64,000 nt of DNA, from assembly GCF_019424165.1 (NCBI RefSeq), contig NZ_JAHZAA010000002.1:62651-126650 (forward strand), written 5' to 3'. Origin of the DNA: Desulfovibrio sp. (GTDB taxonomy: Bacteria; Desulfobacterota; Desulfovibrionia; Desulfovibrionales; Desulfovibrionaceae). A program made the position numbers and the translations under genes. Under the pieces are notes generated by a model. The model saw only the letters and a program-made list of their open reading frames with translations, had not been told where the DNA came from and made no database searches. Below are positions 18,228 to 28,705 of this stretch, piece by piece (positions within the stretch are counted from its first letter, which is position 1; every line of letters begins with the position of its first letter).

Positions 18228-19619
18228 TCAGATGAACTCGTCCATACAGCCCGCACGCACCTTTTTGAGCAGGCGGTCCGCAGCGCCGCGTTCGTGAATG
18301 GGCATCCTGTCCAGCTTTTCCTTCAAAAGGCGTTCACCCATCATGCGGGTATAGGGCGTGGCATAGTGCAGCAGAAATTCCATAAACGACGCCGCCGAAT
18401 TTGGCCCGCACTGCCCCTTGATGCCGCATTCGCGCACCATGGAAACGAACTCTTCGCCCCTGCGGCCCAAGCGTGGACAGGCCGCGCAAAAGGACGGCAG
18501 ATGCCGCGCTTCTTCAAGCAGAAAACGCACGACCTCATCCACATGGCAGTCTTCACCACAGGGGAAAGGAACCTGCTGGCCTGAAGCCGTAAACCAGCCG
18601 TCGTAGGGATTTGCCACGCTGCCCGTGAGCAGTTGCGAGCCACCGGCGTTACAGCCGTCGCGCCAGAGACCGGACGGCTCCCTGGTGGTCAGGATAAGGC
18701 CGGCATAGGGCAGAGCCAGCCGCGCAAGGGCCACACAGCGCAGGTAGTCCGCATCGCTTACCGGATAAGGAGCCTCCATCAGGCTGCCGGGCGCGGGACG
18801 CATGCGGTGCAGGCTTACGGTACGACAGCCCATGCCGTACACCCGCTCCAGATGGGCCGCATGCTGGATGAGGGCCAGCAGGTCAAACCGCCAAGGGCCG
18901 AGCCCCAGCAGAAGCCCCATGCCCACATCGGGTACTCCCGCCGCAAAAGCGGTGTCAGGGGCTTCAAGGCGCTTGATGTAGTCGCTTTTGGGACCGGACA
19001 CGTGCGCCGCGCGATAGCTGGCCTCATGATAGGTATCCTGATAGATGAGGACTGTTCCCACATAGGCGTCGAGCAACGTTTCGTACTGGGCGCTTTCAAG
19101 CGGCCCGACATTGACGTTGACGCTGTGGATTTCGCCCACGCCGTCAAATACGGTGTACAGAATACTGATGGCCTCGGCCAGATACTCCACATCGGCATTG
19201 GGCAATTGCCCGCTGACCAGAAAAATACGCTTATGCCCCTGGCGGATAAGACGCAGGGCCGCTTCGCGCATTTCCGGCGATGTCATGTACTTGCGCTCTA
19301 TCTGTTCATTTCCCTTCCGGTTGGCGCAATACAGGCACTCACTGCCGCAATGGTTGGAAAGGTGCAGCGGCGCGGAAAGAACCATGCGGTCGCCGTAAAT
19401 CCGCTGTTTGACTTCATCGGCAACAGCCAGAATGCGCTCATTTTCCACGGGGTCGTCAACCCGCATAAGAGCCACAATCTCATCTGCTTCCAGCGGAACC
19501 ATCTGCATGGACTTGTCAAGAATATCACGAAGCTCAATGGCGTCCGGGGCATCCTGACGATCCAGGGCGCGCTCAATGGCAGACACACTAAACCACCGGG
19601 GCAACGATTCCACAGACAT
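18228..19619 (-). CDS. HydG-family radical SAM protein
   Basis: A 463-residue protein with the radical SAM cluster motif CX3CX2C (Cys91, 95, 98) and the HydG-type C-terminal CX2CX22C (Cys378, 381, 404) that holds the auxiliary cluster. HydG cleaves tyrosine to supply CO and cyanide for the [FeFe] hydrogenase H-cluster. The blocks IYQDTYH, HVSGPKSDY and PDVGMGLLLGLGPWRFD follow HydG closely. In place of the familiar CVYCGY sequence it has CLYCANR, and hydE and hydF are not adjacent, so a divergent paralogue is possible. ATG at 19619 has GAGG nine bases upstream; an in-frame TTG at 19628 lies too close to it. Confidence 0.75.
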   Translation of the reverse strand: MSVESLPRWFSVSAIERALDRQDAPDAIELRDILDKSMQMVPLEADEIVALMRVDDPVENERILAVADEVKQRIYGDRMVLSAPLHLSNHCGSECLYCANRKGNEQIERKYMTSPEMREAALRLIRQGHKRIFLVSGQLPNADVEYLAEAISILYTVFDGVGEIHSVNVNVGPLESAQYETLLDAYVGTVLIYQDTYHEASYRAAHVSGPKSDYIKRLEAPDTAFAAGVPDVGMGLLLGLGPWRFDLLALIQHAAHLERVYGMGCRTVSLHRMRPAPGSLMEAPYPVSDADYLRCVALARLALPYAGLILTTREPSGLWRDGCNAGGSQLLTGSVANPYDGWFTASGQQVPFPCGEDCHVDEVVRFLLEEARHLPSFCAACPRLGRRGEEFVSMVRECGIKGQCGPNSAASFMEFLLHYATPYTRMMGERLLKEKLDRMPIHERGAADRLLKKVRAGCMDEFI

Positions 19620-20064
19620 GCTTGTCAACCTCGCACAAGTTAAGAACTATGTAAAAATACAGAGCTATCTTGCCTTTCAAAATACTCATTCAAATTCGGT
19701 AATTCGATTGTCCATTATTTCACATATCTCGTCAAGTACAGGAACCACAAATCCATGAGTAATTTTGCGCGCTGCCGGGGCAGCCGCCATCCATCCTAAA
19801 AATGTCGCCATGCACTACCGCATCAAGTGCCGCAACGCACGCCATCCGCGTAAGACATGCACTACAGGAGCGAAAAGATACCATTTACCGCTTCCGTAAA
19901 GCCCTGTCGCACATCCGCCCACATACGGCCCGGCTGCCGCACGATACCCTGCTCGCCCCACGCCCTGCCGCCGCACATACGCATGACGTACTTGCGAACC
20001 TGGCAGCGTGGACGTATGCTGTAGCGGTAGACCTCATTCAATCCAGACCTTTCCAGGATTCCCC
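19620..20064. other. Divergent intergenic region
   Basis: AT-rich between about 19640 and 19760, with a plausible minus-strand promoter at 19707-19735. The right half is GC-rich and leads into the solute-binding protein. No gene recognised. Confidence 0.55.
19707..19735 (-). promoter_or_regulatory. Probable sigma-70 type promoter of the HydG-like gene
   Basis: On the minus strand TTGACG is followed after exactly 17 bases by GACAAT, in AT-rich DNA about 90 bases before the start codon. The -35 is a 5/6 match and the -10 a 4/6 match. Confidence 0.4.
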
Positions 20065-21180
20065 ATGCGTCATCGCCAAGCCAGTCTCCCTGCACACGCC
20101 CTGCCCACAACGGCATTTTTTCGCCTGCTCCTGCTTTTTACCGTTTGCATCCTCCTGGCGGGAAAAGCCACGCCCGCCTCTTCAGCCCAACCTGCCCCGG
20201 CCACGGCCGAAAACCCCTTGCGTGTGGCCCTGCTGCTGGAGCATCCCGGCGGTGACAACGGCTGGAACGATGCATTGCTGCACGGCCTTGAGCGCGCGCG
20301 CCGCGACCTGCCGGTACAGACAGATGTGCTTGTGGCGCCGCCACAAGCCGACACAGCCGCGCTGCAAACTTTTTTTCAAAATGCCGCAACAAGCCATGAC
20401 ATGGTTCTTGTGGCCTCAGACCGCCTGCACGAAAGCCTGCGCAACAACGCCGCCAACTTCCGGCGCACCATGTTTGGCTGCATTGACGCAGGTATACGCG
20501 CACCCAACATCATGTGCATTACCTTTGCCGATGAGCAGGCGGCATACCTCGCCGGAGCGGCCGCGGCCATGCTCACCACGCAAACCGCCCTGCCCGGCAT
20601 CAATGCCGACAGAACCATCGGCTGGCTTTCGGGCGAGGATGTGCCCGCCATGCGCTCACTGCTCAATGGCTTTGTAGAAGGCGCCCGCCTGGTGGACCCG
20701 GAGGTGCGCGTCATCAACAAGATTACCGGCTCCTTTACCGATGCCGAATCCGGACGCCAGGCGGCCCGCCAGTTGCTGGACCAGGGGGCGGATGTGCTGG
20801 TGCTGGCCTGCGGCGCAGGCAACGGGCCAGCCATGGATGAAGCCGCCGCCCACGGAGCTTATGTGGTGGGGCTGGACAACAACCAGGACAACAGGCTGCC
20901 CGGCCGGGTGCTCACCTCTATCGTCAAAAAAGCCGACACCGCGGTATATGACCTGGTGGCAGCGGCCGCTTCAGGCAACTTCAAGGGCAAGGAAATTCTG
21001 ATACGCGACCTGCAAAACGGTGGCGTGGATATTACAGACATGGCCCCCTTCAAAGCTGCGGCAGGCAAAAATATTCCCGCAGGGCTGGAGCGCCGCCTGC
21101 GTGAATTGCGCGGCGAATTGATACATGGAGGCATCCGGCTTAAATCATTAAGAGAAAAAACACTCTGCGACTGTCTGTAA
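20065..21180 (+). CDS. BMP/Med-family periplasmic substrate-binding protein
   Basis: A 371-residue exported protein. An N-terminal signal (basic start, hydrophobic core FFRLLLLFTVCILLAG) precedes a type-I periplasmic binding fold of the basic membrane protein family, which binds nucleosides or related ligands for ABC uptake. Recognisable parts include GDNGWNDALLHGL near the N-terminus, ITFADEQAAYLAGAAAA in the middle, and VLACGAGNGPAMDEAA with VGLDNNQDN further on. No ABC permease or ATPase genes lie beside it, so it is an orphan or works with distant partners. The ATG at 20065 is chosen because it begins the signal peptide; the ribosome site is weak. Confidence 0.75.
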   Translation: MRHRQASLPAHALPTTAFFRLLLLFTVCILLAGKATPASSAQPAPATAENPLRVALLLEHPGGDNGWNDALLHGLERARRDLPVQTDVLVAPPQADTAALQTFFQNAATSHDMVLVASDRLHESLRNNAANFRRTMFGCIDAGIRAPNIMCITFADEQAAYLAGAAAAMLTTQTALPGINADRTIGWLSGEDVPAMRSLLNGFVEGARLVDPEVRVINKITGSFTDAESGRQAARQLLDQGADVLVLACGAGNGPAMDEAAAHGAYVVGLDNNQDNRLPGRVLTSIVKKADTAVYDLVAAAASGNFKGKEILIRDLQNGGVDITDMAPFKAAAGKNIPAGLERRLRELRGELIHGGIRLKSLREKTLCDCL

Positions 21181-21452
21181 CCGCTTGCGGCAGCAGAGCA
21201 TGCGCAGCCACGGCCGCAGAATGCACAACGCGACCGGGCGCATGCGCGAGCTTACATATCCGGCACGCACGGCGCCCCAGGCGCGGCAGATGGTCAGGCC
21301 ACGTTCATCTATCGGTTTTTACATTGCCGAAGAAATAAAAAACAGATAAACATATTCAAAGTCTATGAACAGCACCCACAGGCCGGGATCCACAAGCCGG
21401 GCCGTAATACAATTTCTGTTTTTCGCCCCTTTCGGACTTCAGGAGAAAAGGT

Positions 21453-22538
21453 ATGCGTAATATAAAAAAATGCATTTCTCTGGCTGTCGCAGTGCTCATG
21501 CTGCTGCACCTGGCGGCATCCGGAGCCGCGGCCTCGCGCCTGGTGCGCATACCCACCGCCTGGATGGACGAATTTGAAACCTTTCTTATCTGGTATGCCA
21601 AAGATAAAGGGTGGGACAGAGAAGCCGGGCTGGACATAGAAATCAGACAGTATGATTCCGGTGAAGAAATACTTGATGCCCAGCCCACAGGGGCATGGGT
21701 TTACGCCGGTATGGGAACGGTTCCGGCCGTTATGGGCAACCTGCGCAACAACGTTGTCGCCATTGCCACAGGTGCGGACGAATCCGCTGCCAACGGCGTT
21801 GTGGTGCATGCCGACAGCCCCATAGCGGCCGTCAAGGGCTGGAACAAGGAGTATCCCGAAGTTCTCGGCAGCCCGGATACCGTACGCGGCAAGACTTTTC
21901 TGGTTTCAGACATGAGTTCCGCACACTACGCGCTTTCATCCTGGCTGCGCGTACTGGGCCTTCAGGACAGTGACGTCATCATAAGAGACATGATGCAGGG
22001 CCTTGTGGTCGCCAGTTTTGAAAATCATATCGGCGACGGCGTGGCCCTGTGGGCGCCGCAACTGTTTCTGGCCCTGAACAAGAACGGCGCTCTTGCCGCA
22101 ACCCTTGAAGGCTGCGGCAAATACAGCCCAACCTATATTGTGGCCGACACGGCCTATGCCAATGAACACCCCGAAATCACGGTAAAATTTCTTACAGTTT
22201 ACTTCAGGGCCGTTGACGAATACCAGAGCAAAAATCCCGAAAACTTTCTTCAGGATTATCGCCGCTTTTATCTGGAATGGGCCGGAAAGGATTTTGACGA
22301 TGAACTCATGCTGCGCGACATGAAAAGTCACAAGGTCTTCAACCTGGCCGAGCAGCAGGCGGATTTTGATGCCGTTGCCGGGCGCAGCGAAGCGCAGAAA
22401 AAGCTGGAAACCATCGCCCGCTTTTTCGCCGAGCAGGGCCACCTGGGCAAGGACGAGGCGCTGTACACCGGTACTGCCTCCTATGCCACAGACAAATATA
22501 TCAAGCTTGTGCCGCCCAACCTGAAGCTGAAAAAATAG
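21453..22538 (+). CDS. ABC transporter substrate-binding protein, NrtA/SsuA-like
   Basis: A 361-residue exported protein with a clear signal peptide (about residues 1-27, ending AASGAAA). The remainder looks like the periplasmic binding fold of the nitrate/sulfonate/taurine and thiamine-precursor group: FLIWYAKDKGWDREAGLDIEI at the start of the mature part, a GAWVYAGMGTVPAV ligand-region segment, and HPEITVKFLTVYFRA later. The ligand cannot be predicted. No permease or ATPase gene is adjacent. AGGAG sits about nine bases before the ATG. It ends upstream of a shared terminator with msrBA. Confidence 0.8.
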   Translation: MRNIKKCISLAVAVLMLLHLAASGAAASRLVRIPTAWMDEFETFLIWYAKDKGWDREAGLDIEIRQYDSGEEILDAQPTGAWVYAGMGTVPAVMGNLRNNVVAIATGADESAANGVVVHADSPIAAVKGWNKEYPEVLGSPDTVRGKTFLVSDMSSAHYALSSWLRVLGLQDSDVIIRDMMQGLVVASFENHIGDGVALWAPQLFLALNKNGALAATLEGCGKYSPTYIVADTAYANEHPEITVKFLTVYFRAVDEYQSKNPENFLQDYRRFYLEWAGKDFDDELMLRDMKSHKVFNLAEQQADFDAVAGRSEAQKKLETIARFFAEQGHLGKDEALYTGTASYATDKYIKLVPPNLKLKK

Positions 22539-22710
22539 GGCAATCCCGTTTTTGGAACTGCCCGGATCATGTTCTGCAGGAAAACAGATTTTTCAAAGTT
22601 TTTTATGGCGCTCGCCACGGCACATCATAGCGCCGGTACAATACGCTTACACCCCGCAGCCCTCAGCGCATTGTAAAAATAAAATGTCTCTGGCAACAGT
22701 TCCGACAAAC

Positions 22711-22749
22711 AGCACGGCGGTCCGCACAGCGGACCGCCGTGCTGCTTTT
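22711..22749. terminator. Terminator between the substrate-binding protein and msrBA
   Basis: AGCACGGCGGTCCGC pairs perfectly over 15 bases with 22729-22743 around an ACA loop, followed by TTTT on the plus strand. It serves the plus-strand gene and immediately abuts the msrBA stop codon. Confidence 0.9.
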
Positions 22750-23803
22750 ACTTCCGCAACGTGCCACCGCCGCCCCCGGCGGGTATGTCAAAGCGCGGTA
22801 CGGACATGTGGCAGCGGCCTCGCCCCGTACGCTCTGCAAAGCGCTGATGATACTCTTCGGCCATGTAAAACGGGCCGGCCGGTTCAAGCCGTGTCACCAC
22901 ATCATATCCCAGTTCATGCAGGCGGTTCACAAGGCTGCGCGCCACGGCTTTCTGCTCCGCATCCAGAAAAAATACGGCCGAGCGATACTGGTCGCCCACG
23001 TCCGGCCCCTGGCGATCCAGTTGCGTGGGATCGTGGATTTCAAAAAAACGGCGCAGGATCTGCTCGTAACTGACCACAGACGGGTCAAAACTCACGCGCA
23101 CGGCCTCGGCATGCCCTGTATTGCCGCCGCACACGTCATCATAGGTCGGGTCCGGCGTACGGCCCCCGGTATACCCGGAGACAGCATCGCACACGCCCGG
23201 CATCTTTCTGAAGGCATCTTCCACTCCCCAAAAACACCCCCCGGCCACAATGGCTGTGGCCGTACAGCCCTGCGTGCCGGACCGGGCCAGCGCCTGCGCC
23301 TCTTCCGGGCTGCCTGCCGGATAAAAGGCCATGGACAGCGAGTTGACACAGTGCCGGGTATTTTTGGCGGTAAAACCCTCGCCCTCAAAAACATGCCCCA
23401 GATGCCCGCCGCAGTTTGCGCAGACAATTTCCACCCTTCTGCCGTCCGCATCAGGTTGGCGGCGCACCGCGCCGGGCAGTTCATTATCAAAGCTGGGCCA
23501 GCCGCAGCCGGACTCAAATTTGTCGCGCGAACTGTAAAGAGGCGCACCACACTGGCGGCACACGTAGGTTCCGGCTTCCCGCTTGTTCGTATACTGCCCG
23601 GAATACGGGGCTTCCGTGGCTTTACGTAAAATAATATCCGCTTCCGGCCCGGAAAGGGGCGGCATGGGAAAAGATGGTTTCATGACAGTCTCCGGTAAAG
23701 CCGCATCACCTGGTCCGGCAGCGGCGCAATCCGCTGCGGCCGGAACAAAAGCGCCGCAGAGCAGCCAGGCGACCAGCATCAAAAAAAAGACATGGTGGCG
23801 CAT
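22748..23803 (-). CDS. Exported methionine sulfoxide reductase, MsrB-MsrA fusion
   Basis: A 351-residue bifunctional enzyme that repairs both stereoisomers of oxidised methionine. A signal peptide (about 1-25) sends it across the inner membrane. The MsrB domain comes first: zinc pairs Cys82/Cys85 and Cys128/Cys131, and catalytic Cys152 in RHCVNS. The MsrA domain follows with GCFWG at 189-193 (catalytic Cys190). The order is MsrB then MsrA. The ATG at 23803 is chosen because it opens the signal peptide and has AGAGG upstream; the frame extends further but without coding sense. A thioredoxin-like domain for recycling is absent, so an external reductant is needed. Confidence 0.92.
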   Translation of the reverse strand: MRHHVFFLMLVAWLLCGAFVPAAADCAAAGPGDAALPETVMKPSFPMPPLSGPEADIILRKATEAPYSGQYTNKREAGTYVCRQCGAPLYSSRDKFESGCGWPSFDNELPGAVRRQPDADGRRVEIVCANCGGHLGHVFEGEGFTAKNTRHCVNSLSMAFYPAGSPEEAQALARSGTQGCTATAIVAGGCFWGVEDAFRKMPGVCDAVSGYTGGRTPDPTYDDVCGGNTGHAEAVRVSFDPSVVSYEQILRRFFEIHDPTQLDRQGPDVGDQYRSAVFFLDAEQKAVARSLVNRLHELGYDVVTRLEPAGPFYMAEEYHQRFAERTGRGRCHMSVPRFDIPAGGGGGTLRK

Positions 23804-24094
23804 AATTGCCTCTCTGTTCTCTCTGTAAATAAGACCTCTGCGTTTGCGGTCAATGTCTTGCCGCCCCCGGCAGCATGCCGGGCCGGGCCGCATGGGGGGA
23901 TATTCTTTACAGTTGCTCTGGAGAAGTCCCCCCGCGACCGCGCGGCCAGGCCCCGTCCCACCCGTCCATATGCTCAGGCTCACCCGCCATTCAAAGCCTG
24001 CATGGCGATGACATTGCGCCGGACAGCCTGAATACGCGCCCACTCTGGGCAGCGGCACATAACAGCAGTCCAGGCAAAGCCCGTTCGTTCATGG

Positions 24095-24160
24095 CATTGC
24101 GCGGCGCGGAGGGCTATCACCGGGCGAAGCGTGGAAGCTCCCGCAACATACGCTGCGCAG
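24095..24160. repeat. Dispersed intergenic repeat, copy 2
   Basis: Twenty bases at 24095-24114 are identical to 14351-14370, and similarity continues more weakly to about 24160. Confidence 0.55.
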
Positions 24161-24178
24161 GCGGCAAAAACGAAGAGC

Positions 24179-24212
24179 AAAAAAAGCGCCCGCCCAAAAA
24201 CAGGGCGGGCGC
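24179..24212 (-). terminator. galE terminator
   Basis: GCGCCCGCCC pairs with GGGCGGGCGC around a seven-base loop. On the minus strand seven T follow the stem, a standard intrinsic terminator 33 bases after the galE stop. Confidence 0.9.
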
Positions 24213-24244
24213 ATACTTGCTACATGCATGTCAGGTTGCGATCC

Positions 24245-25237
24245 TCAAGCGGAAAAGCCGTCAGGGTGGTTTTTATGCCACTCCCAGGCAGAAGCAATGA
24301 TGTCATCAATGCCCGCTCTGGCTTCCCAACCCAGCAGTTCCCTGGCGCGGTCGGCCGAAGCCACCAGCCGGGCCGGATCACCATAACGGCGGGTGGCCAT
24401 GGTCACGCCGATGTCGTACCCTGTCACCCGGCAGGCTGCGGCCACCATTTCACGCACGCTGAAGCCCTTGCCATTGCCAAGATTGCACACCTCGCTGCCG
24501 CCGCCCGCACGCAGATAGTCAAGGGCGCGCATGTGCGCATCCGCCAGATCCATTACGCCGATATAATCACGGATACACGTACCGTCGGGCGTGGGATAGT
24601 CATTGCCGAAAATGGTTACGGTTTCGCGCCTGCCCAGCGGAACCTGCAGGATGAGCGGGATGAGGTGGCTTTCCGGCCTGTGGTCTTCGCCAATAATGCC
24701 ACCGGGCCAGGCTCCTCCCACGTTGAAGTAGCGCAGGCTCACAAAGCGTATGCCGTGAGCCTTGCCCACCCAGTGCATCATGCGCTCCATAATGAGCTTG
24801 CTTTCGCCATAGGGATTGGTGGGGCTGAGGGGCGCATCTTCGCTGATGGGTACATTTTCCTGTTCGCCGTAAACAGCCGCCGATGAAGAAAAAACGATCT
24901 TGTCCACATGGTTGCGCACCATAGATTCAAGCAGGCTTTGCATGCCGTGGACATTATTGTGAAAATATTTCAGCGGCTGTTCCATGCTCTCGCCCACCAG
25001 CGAGCTGGCGGCAAAGTGCAGCACGGCATCCACGCGGTGCTCGGAAAAGATCCTGTCCAGCAGTTCGCCCTGGCGAATATCACCTTCATACAGGCTAACG
25101 CCGTCAGGCAATGAAGCGCGGTGGCCGGTAAAAAAATTGTCTATGACAACAACTTCCTCACCGCGCGCCAACAGGGAACGCACATTGTGGGAACCGATAT
25201 ATCCGGCTCCGCCGCAAACCAGAATGGGCATTGGCAT
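24245..25237 (-). CDS. galE: UDP-glucose 4-epimerase
   Basis: GalE, 330 residues, a short-chain dehydrogenase-fold enzyme that interconverts UDP-glucose and UDP-galactose for polysaccharide synthesis. The NAD motif GGAGYIGS is at 9-16. The catalytic Ser lies in FSSSAAVYG (about 119) and the YxxxK pair is Tyr143/Lys147 in NPYGESK. RYFNVGGA follows as in the family. The start at 25237 has AAGAG close upstream; a second ATG two codons later is equally possible. It is a lone gene with its own terminator. Confidence 0.94.
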   Translation of the reverse strand: MPMPILVCGGAGYIGSHNVRSLLARGEEVVVIDNFFTGHRASLPDGVSLYEGDIRQGELLDRIFSEHRVDAVLHFAASSLVGESMEQPLKYFHNNVHGMQSLLESMVRNHVDKIVFSSSAAVYGEQENVPISEDAPLSPTNPYGESKLIMERMMHWVGKAHGIRFVSLRYFNVGGAWPGGIIGEDHRPESHLIPLILQVPLGRRETVTIFGNDYPTPDGTCIRDYIGVMDLADAHMRALDYLRAGGGSEVCNLGNGKGFSVREMVAAACRVTGYDIGVTMATRRYGDPARLVASADRARELLGWEARAGIDDIIASAWEWHKNHPDGFSA

Positions 25238-25725
25238 GTCTCTTTTGTTGAAAGCTGTCCGGCGCGGATTCCACGCCAACAAGGTTTCGCTTTTTGCACA
25301 ACAATTGCCGTCATGGCAAGCCCCGCCATAACCGGAGTATTTTCAACCCTGAACATGCTCCGTCGGCTGCCGGAACGGATGCCCGCCATGCAGGTCCGGC
25401 GCATGCGCCCGCCATCCACATCGGGACACCGTGGCGGAACACCGGAAAGGGACTTTGCAAAAGAACAAAATCCATCTGCTCTGAACCCATGTTGCCACGA
25501 CTTGAGCCACGATGCCAGCACGGAATAATATTTTTTTACGGAACAAGGCCCGGAACCTCACAGAAAGTTCCGGGCCTTGCGAAGGGCCGTCTGCCGTACG
25601 GCCCCGTCTTCGGGACATCCGAAGATTCTTCGCGGCAGGCTTTTGCCTGGTCTGACCGCGCCTGTTGTTCCGCCCGCCGCACTCTGCCGCGTGAACGGCC
25701 GGATTGCGGTCAGGCCTGACGGAGT
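25238..25725. other. Intergenic stretch between galE and flavodoxin
   Basis: Nothing gene-like is seen apart from the strong hairpin at 25544-25579. Both flanking genes run leftward, so this holds the galE promoter and the 3' region of the flavodoxin transcript. Confidence 0.55.
25544..25579 (-). terminator. Hairpin downstream of flavodoxin
   Basis: CAAGGCCCGGAAC pairs perfectly over 13 bases with GTTCCGGGCCTTG around a ten-base loop. On the minus strand no T run follows, so factor-independent termination is uncertain. Confidence 0.5.
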
Positions 25726-26225
<500 letters not shown>

Positions 26226-26445
26226 AATGACATAAATACCTTCCACTCCCATGTCAAGACCATGCAGCCGAAAATACAAACTTTTCCCTTGAAAACACAC
26301 TTTCGGGCCGGTCTGTGCCGCGCGCAGGAACCATAAGCGATCTCAACGCCTGAAAGCAAGGAAGACGCCGGGCAGCCAGCGTCTTCACTATAGAATCATG
26401 TGCGCACAGTTCTGTGACTGTGCTCACAAAAAAACAAAAATGCAC

Positions 26446-27891
26446 TCAGGAGTTTTCGTCTGCAACAGATGCGTCTGCGGCGCTGTCCCCGTTGCTGTCC
26501 GCACTTTCACCGGGTGCCAGCGCCCCTTCTTTGGCACGGGGCGCGGGCATGCTCCAGTCACCGGGCGCAGGGGCCTCAAGTTCGGCCCTGTCGCCCACAT
26601 ACGGATTAAAATAGCCGTAGCGCAGCCAGGGGCAAAGCTTTTTCAGCCGCTTCATGAACTGGGTCAGCCCCATGCTGGGCGAAAATTCGAGCCGTCCGCC
26701 GCCGGAGCTTTGGCCCTCGTTCATGAGTCTGAAGTACCATTCGGGATCAATGTTGAGGTTGCGCCACTGTATCATGCTCACACCGTTCTCGCCCACCATC
26801 CGCGCCAGAGCGTCAAGCTCTTCTTCCGTATCGGTGACGCCGGGAAAAAACAGCAGGTTCAGGGCTACAAAAACCCCGCGGCTTCTGGCGGCGCGTATGG
26901 ATTCCTTCACATCGTCCAGACAGTAGTCCACCGGGCGGTAATAGCGCTCATACAGAACAGGGCGGGCGCTGTTAAGGCTGACCCGCATGCTGGTCAGCCC
27001 GGCTTCTGCCAGGCGGGCCACAACCTGCGGCCGCGAAGCATTGGTGTTGCAGTTGACGGTTCCCGCGCCGCCCCCGGAACGGAAGAGGCGTATGCTTTCT
27101 TCCAGCAGGTCCGCATTCATGAGCGGGTCGCCTTCGCATCCCTGGCCGAAGGAATAGATGGGCGCGCGGCTTTCACGCCCGGCATGGATGTGCATGACCT
27201 CGGCCACTTCCCTCGGGTCCGGCGTGAAGGCCAGCCGGCACTGCGGGGTCACGGCCACAGGAGAATCCTTTTCCTGGGCCGAAATACAGCCCACACAGCG
27301 GGCGTTACAGGCGCGGGAGGTGGGCAGGGGGGCCTCGTAACGGCCAAGGGCAAAGTTGCGGGCCGCCGGGCAGTCATAACGGGCCACGCAGTTATCCAGA
27401 ATATGCCGGACAAGGCGGTTGCCGGGATAGTCCCGCAACAGCCTGCGTGCGCCCTGCTCTATGCGGTGACGGGGAATACGGCTGAAGATCTGGCGCTGGT
27501 CGGTATCAACCCTGCGCGCGCAGACATAAAAACGGCCTCGTGCAAAGCCCACTGCCCCATAGGCAAACAGCGGCAGCAAAGGCGCGTCGGGGCCGCTGGT
27601 ATAGGCGGGATGCGCCGAAATGGTGTGCGCCGGGGCGGCAAAAGCCGCCACGGCAAGCTGGGCCTCGCCCTCGGGCTGGACTATCTCGCCGCTGTCCGGG
27701 TCAAGCCCCACGGCCTGGCGCCCCGGCAGCAGAAAGAATTCACTTTCTTCCGGCAGGGGCATAAGTTCATCCGGCCGCGGCAACCCCCATTGCGCGCCAC
27801 GGCGGCAGACCATGAGCAGGCGCTCGTCATCATAGATATTCCCCTGCTCATCCGCCATAACCAGATGCGGCTCAATGTGTTGGGTAGCCAT
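26446..27891 (-). CDS. Radical SAM protein of unknown function
   Basis: A 481-residue protein whose core (about residues 185-410) is a radical SAM domain with CX3CX2C at Cys195, 199 and 202 (CNARCVGC). The SAM-binding YSFGQGCEGDPL block follows the cluster. The first 180 residues form an extra domain with several Cys (FYVCARR, NCVARYDC), and the last 40 are Ser/Asp/Ala-rich and probably disordered. The reaction and substrate are unknown to me. AAGGAG is well placed before the ATG. A short divergent membrane-protein gene starts 87 bases away. Confidence 0.8.
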   Translation of the reverse strand: MATQHIEPHLVMADEQGNIYDDERLLMVCRRGAQWGLPRPDELMPLPEESEFFLLPGRQAVGLDPDSGEIVQPEGEAQLAVAAFAAPAHTISAHPAYTSGPDAPLLPLFAYGAVGFARGRFYVCARRVDTDQRQIFSRIPRHRIEQGARRLLRDYPGNRLVRHILDNCVARYDCPAARNFALGRYEAPLPTSRACNARCVGCISAQEKDSPVAVTPQCRLAFTPDPREVAEVMHIHAGRESRAPIYSFGQGCEGDPLMNADLLEESIRLFRSGGGAGTVNCNTNASRPQVVARLAEAGLTSMRVSLNSARPVLYERYYRPVDYCLDDVKESIRAARSRGVFVALNLLFFPGVTDTEEELDALARMVGENGVSMIQWRNLNIDPEWYFRLMNEGQSSGGGRLEFSPSMGLTQFMKRLKKLCPWLRYGYFNPYVGDRAELEAPAPGDWSMPAPRAKEGALAPGESADSNGDSAADASVADENS

Positions 27892-27977
27892 AAAAGCTCC
27901 TTGCCCCGGCGCGGGCGAACGTATATAACGGCCCTACGCGGCCGGGGATTCCCGGCCCGTACTTTTGGAGGCCTTTC

Positions 27978-28457
27978 ATGTTTTCCATAATGCTTTTCAT
28001 CTTTTTGTGTTTTTTCGGCATTCTCGCCGTGCTTGTCTACATGTTGCGCGGCCAGGAACGGCTGGTAACACAGTTGCGCGACGAGCATGCGCAGTTGCGG
28101 GTGCTGTTGCGCGCCATGGAATCGCGCCTGGATCATCTGGACGGAACCAGACCCGCTGACGCAGAGCCGGACGACCGCCCTCTGGCGGATCAGCCCCACT
28201 CGCAGGCTGCCCCCACAAAAAACGTTCGTGGCGCAGACCCGCTGGAAAATTTTTCAGGCCAGACGCGAGCCGCCAGACTCACACCTGCGCATGAAGGCCG
28301 CGTTGCTGATACTGCCGATGATCCGCTGCTGCACCTGAGCTTCGACCCGCCCGCAGCCCATGCCCCCGGCCGCTCCGCCGCCGGAGCCGCTGCCGTGGAT
28401 CCGGCCCTTGACCTGCACTTTGACCCGCTGGATATGCCGCAGGGCGCAAGGCGCTGA
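27978..28457 (+). CDS. Small single-span membrane protein, function unknown
   Basis: A 159-residue protein with an N-terminal transmembrane helix (residues about 3-23), then a short coiled-coil-like stretch (QERLVTQLRDEHAQLRVLL) and a low-complexity Asp/Ala/Pro tail. GGAGG lies eight bases before the ATG, which supports translation. It resembles the many short bacterial inner-membrane anchors but no family is recognised. It diverges from the radical SAM gene and may share its promoter region. Confidence 0.6.
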   Translation: MFSIMLFIFLCFFGILAVLVYMLRGQERLVTQLRDEHAQLRVLLRAMESRLDHLDGTRPADAEPDDRPLADQPHSQAAPTKNVRGADPLENFSGQTRAARLTPAHEGRVADTADDPLLHLSFDPPAAHAPGRSAAGAAAVDPALDLHFDPLDMPQGARR

Positions 28458-28705
28458 GTTTCGTCACGCATCGCCGGGCCACCACATCACAGCGCCGCGC
28501 AGACTGCCAGCCGGACTGCGGGGAGCTTGCCCTTGCCACAAAACACTGGCAACAGCATGTGCCGACGGCACACCGGTCAGCCGCGCCTTGACAGGCCCGG
28601 GACGGAAAACATCCTGCTGCGATCATCCGGTGTAAAGCGTGCTGGGCTGGCGCGCTGGCGAAAGCCAGATCAGGCACGCGCGCGGCCCGCCTGCCGGCCG
28701 CCCTT

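Larger units (their letters stand above)
23804..24244. other. Intergenic stretch with repeat copy and galE terminator
   Basis: No gene recognised. It contains a TTGCTCTGG core at 23913-23921, the second dispersed repeat copy at 24095-24160, and the galE terminator at 24179-24212. Confidence 0.55.

Noticed and set aside
26398..27990. 530-codon plus-strand frame over the radical SAM gene
   Set aside because: Antisense shadow in GC-rich DNA; the minus-strand protein has clear motifs and a ribosome site.
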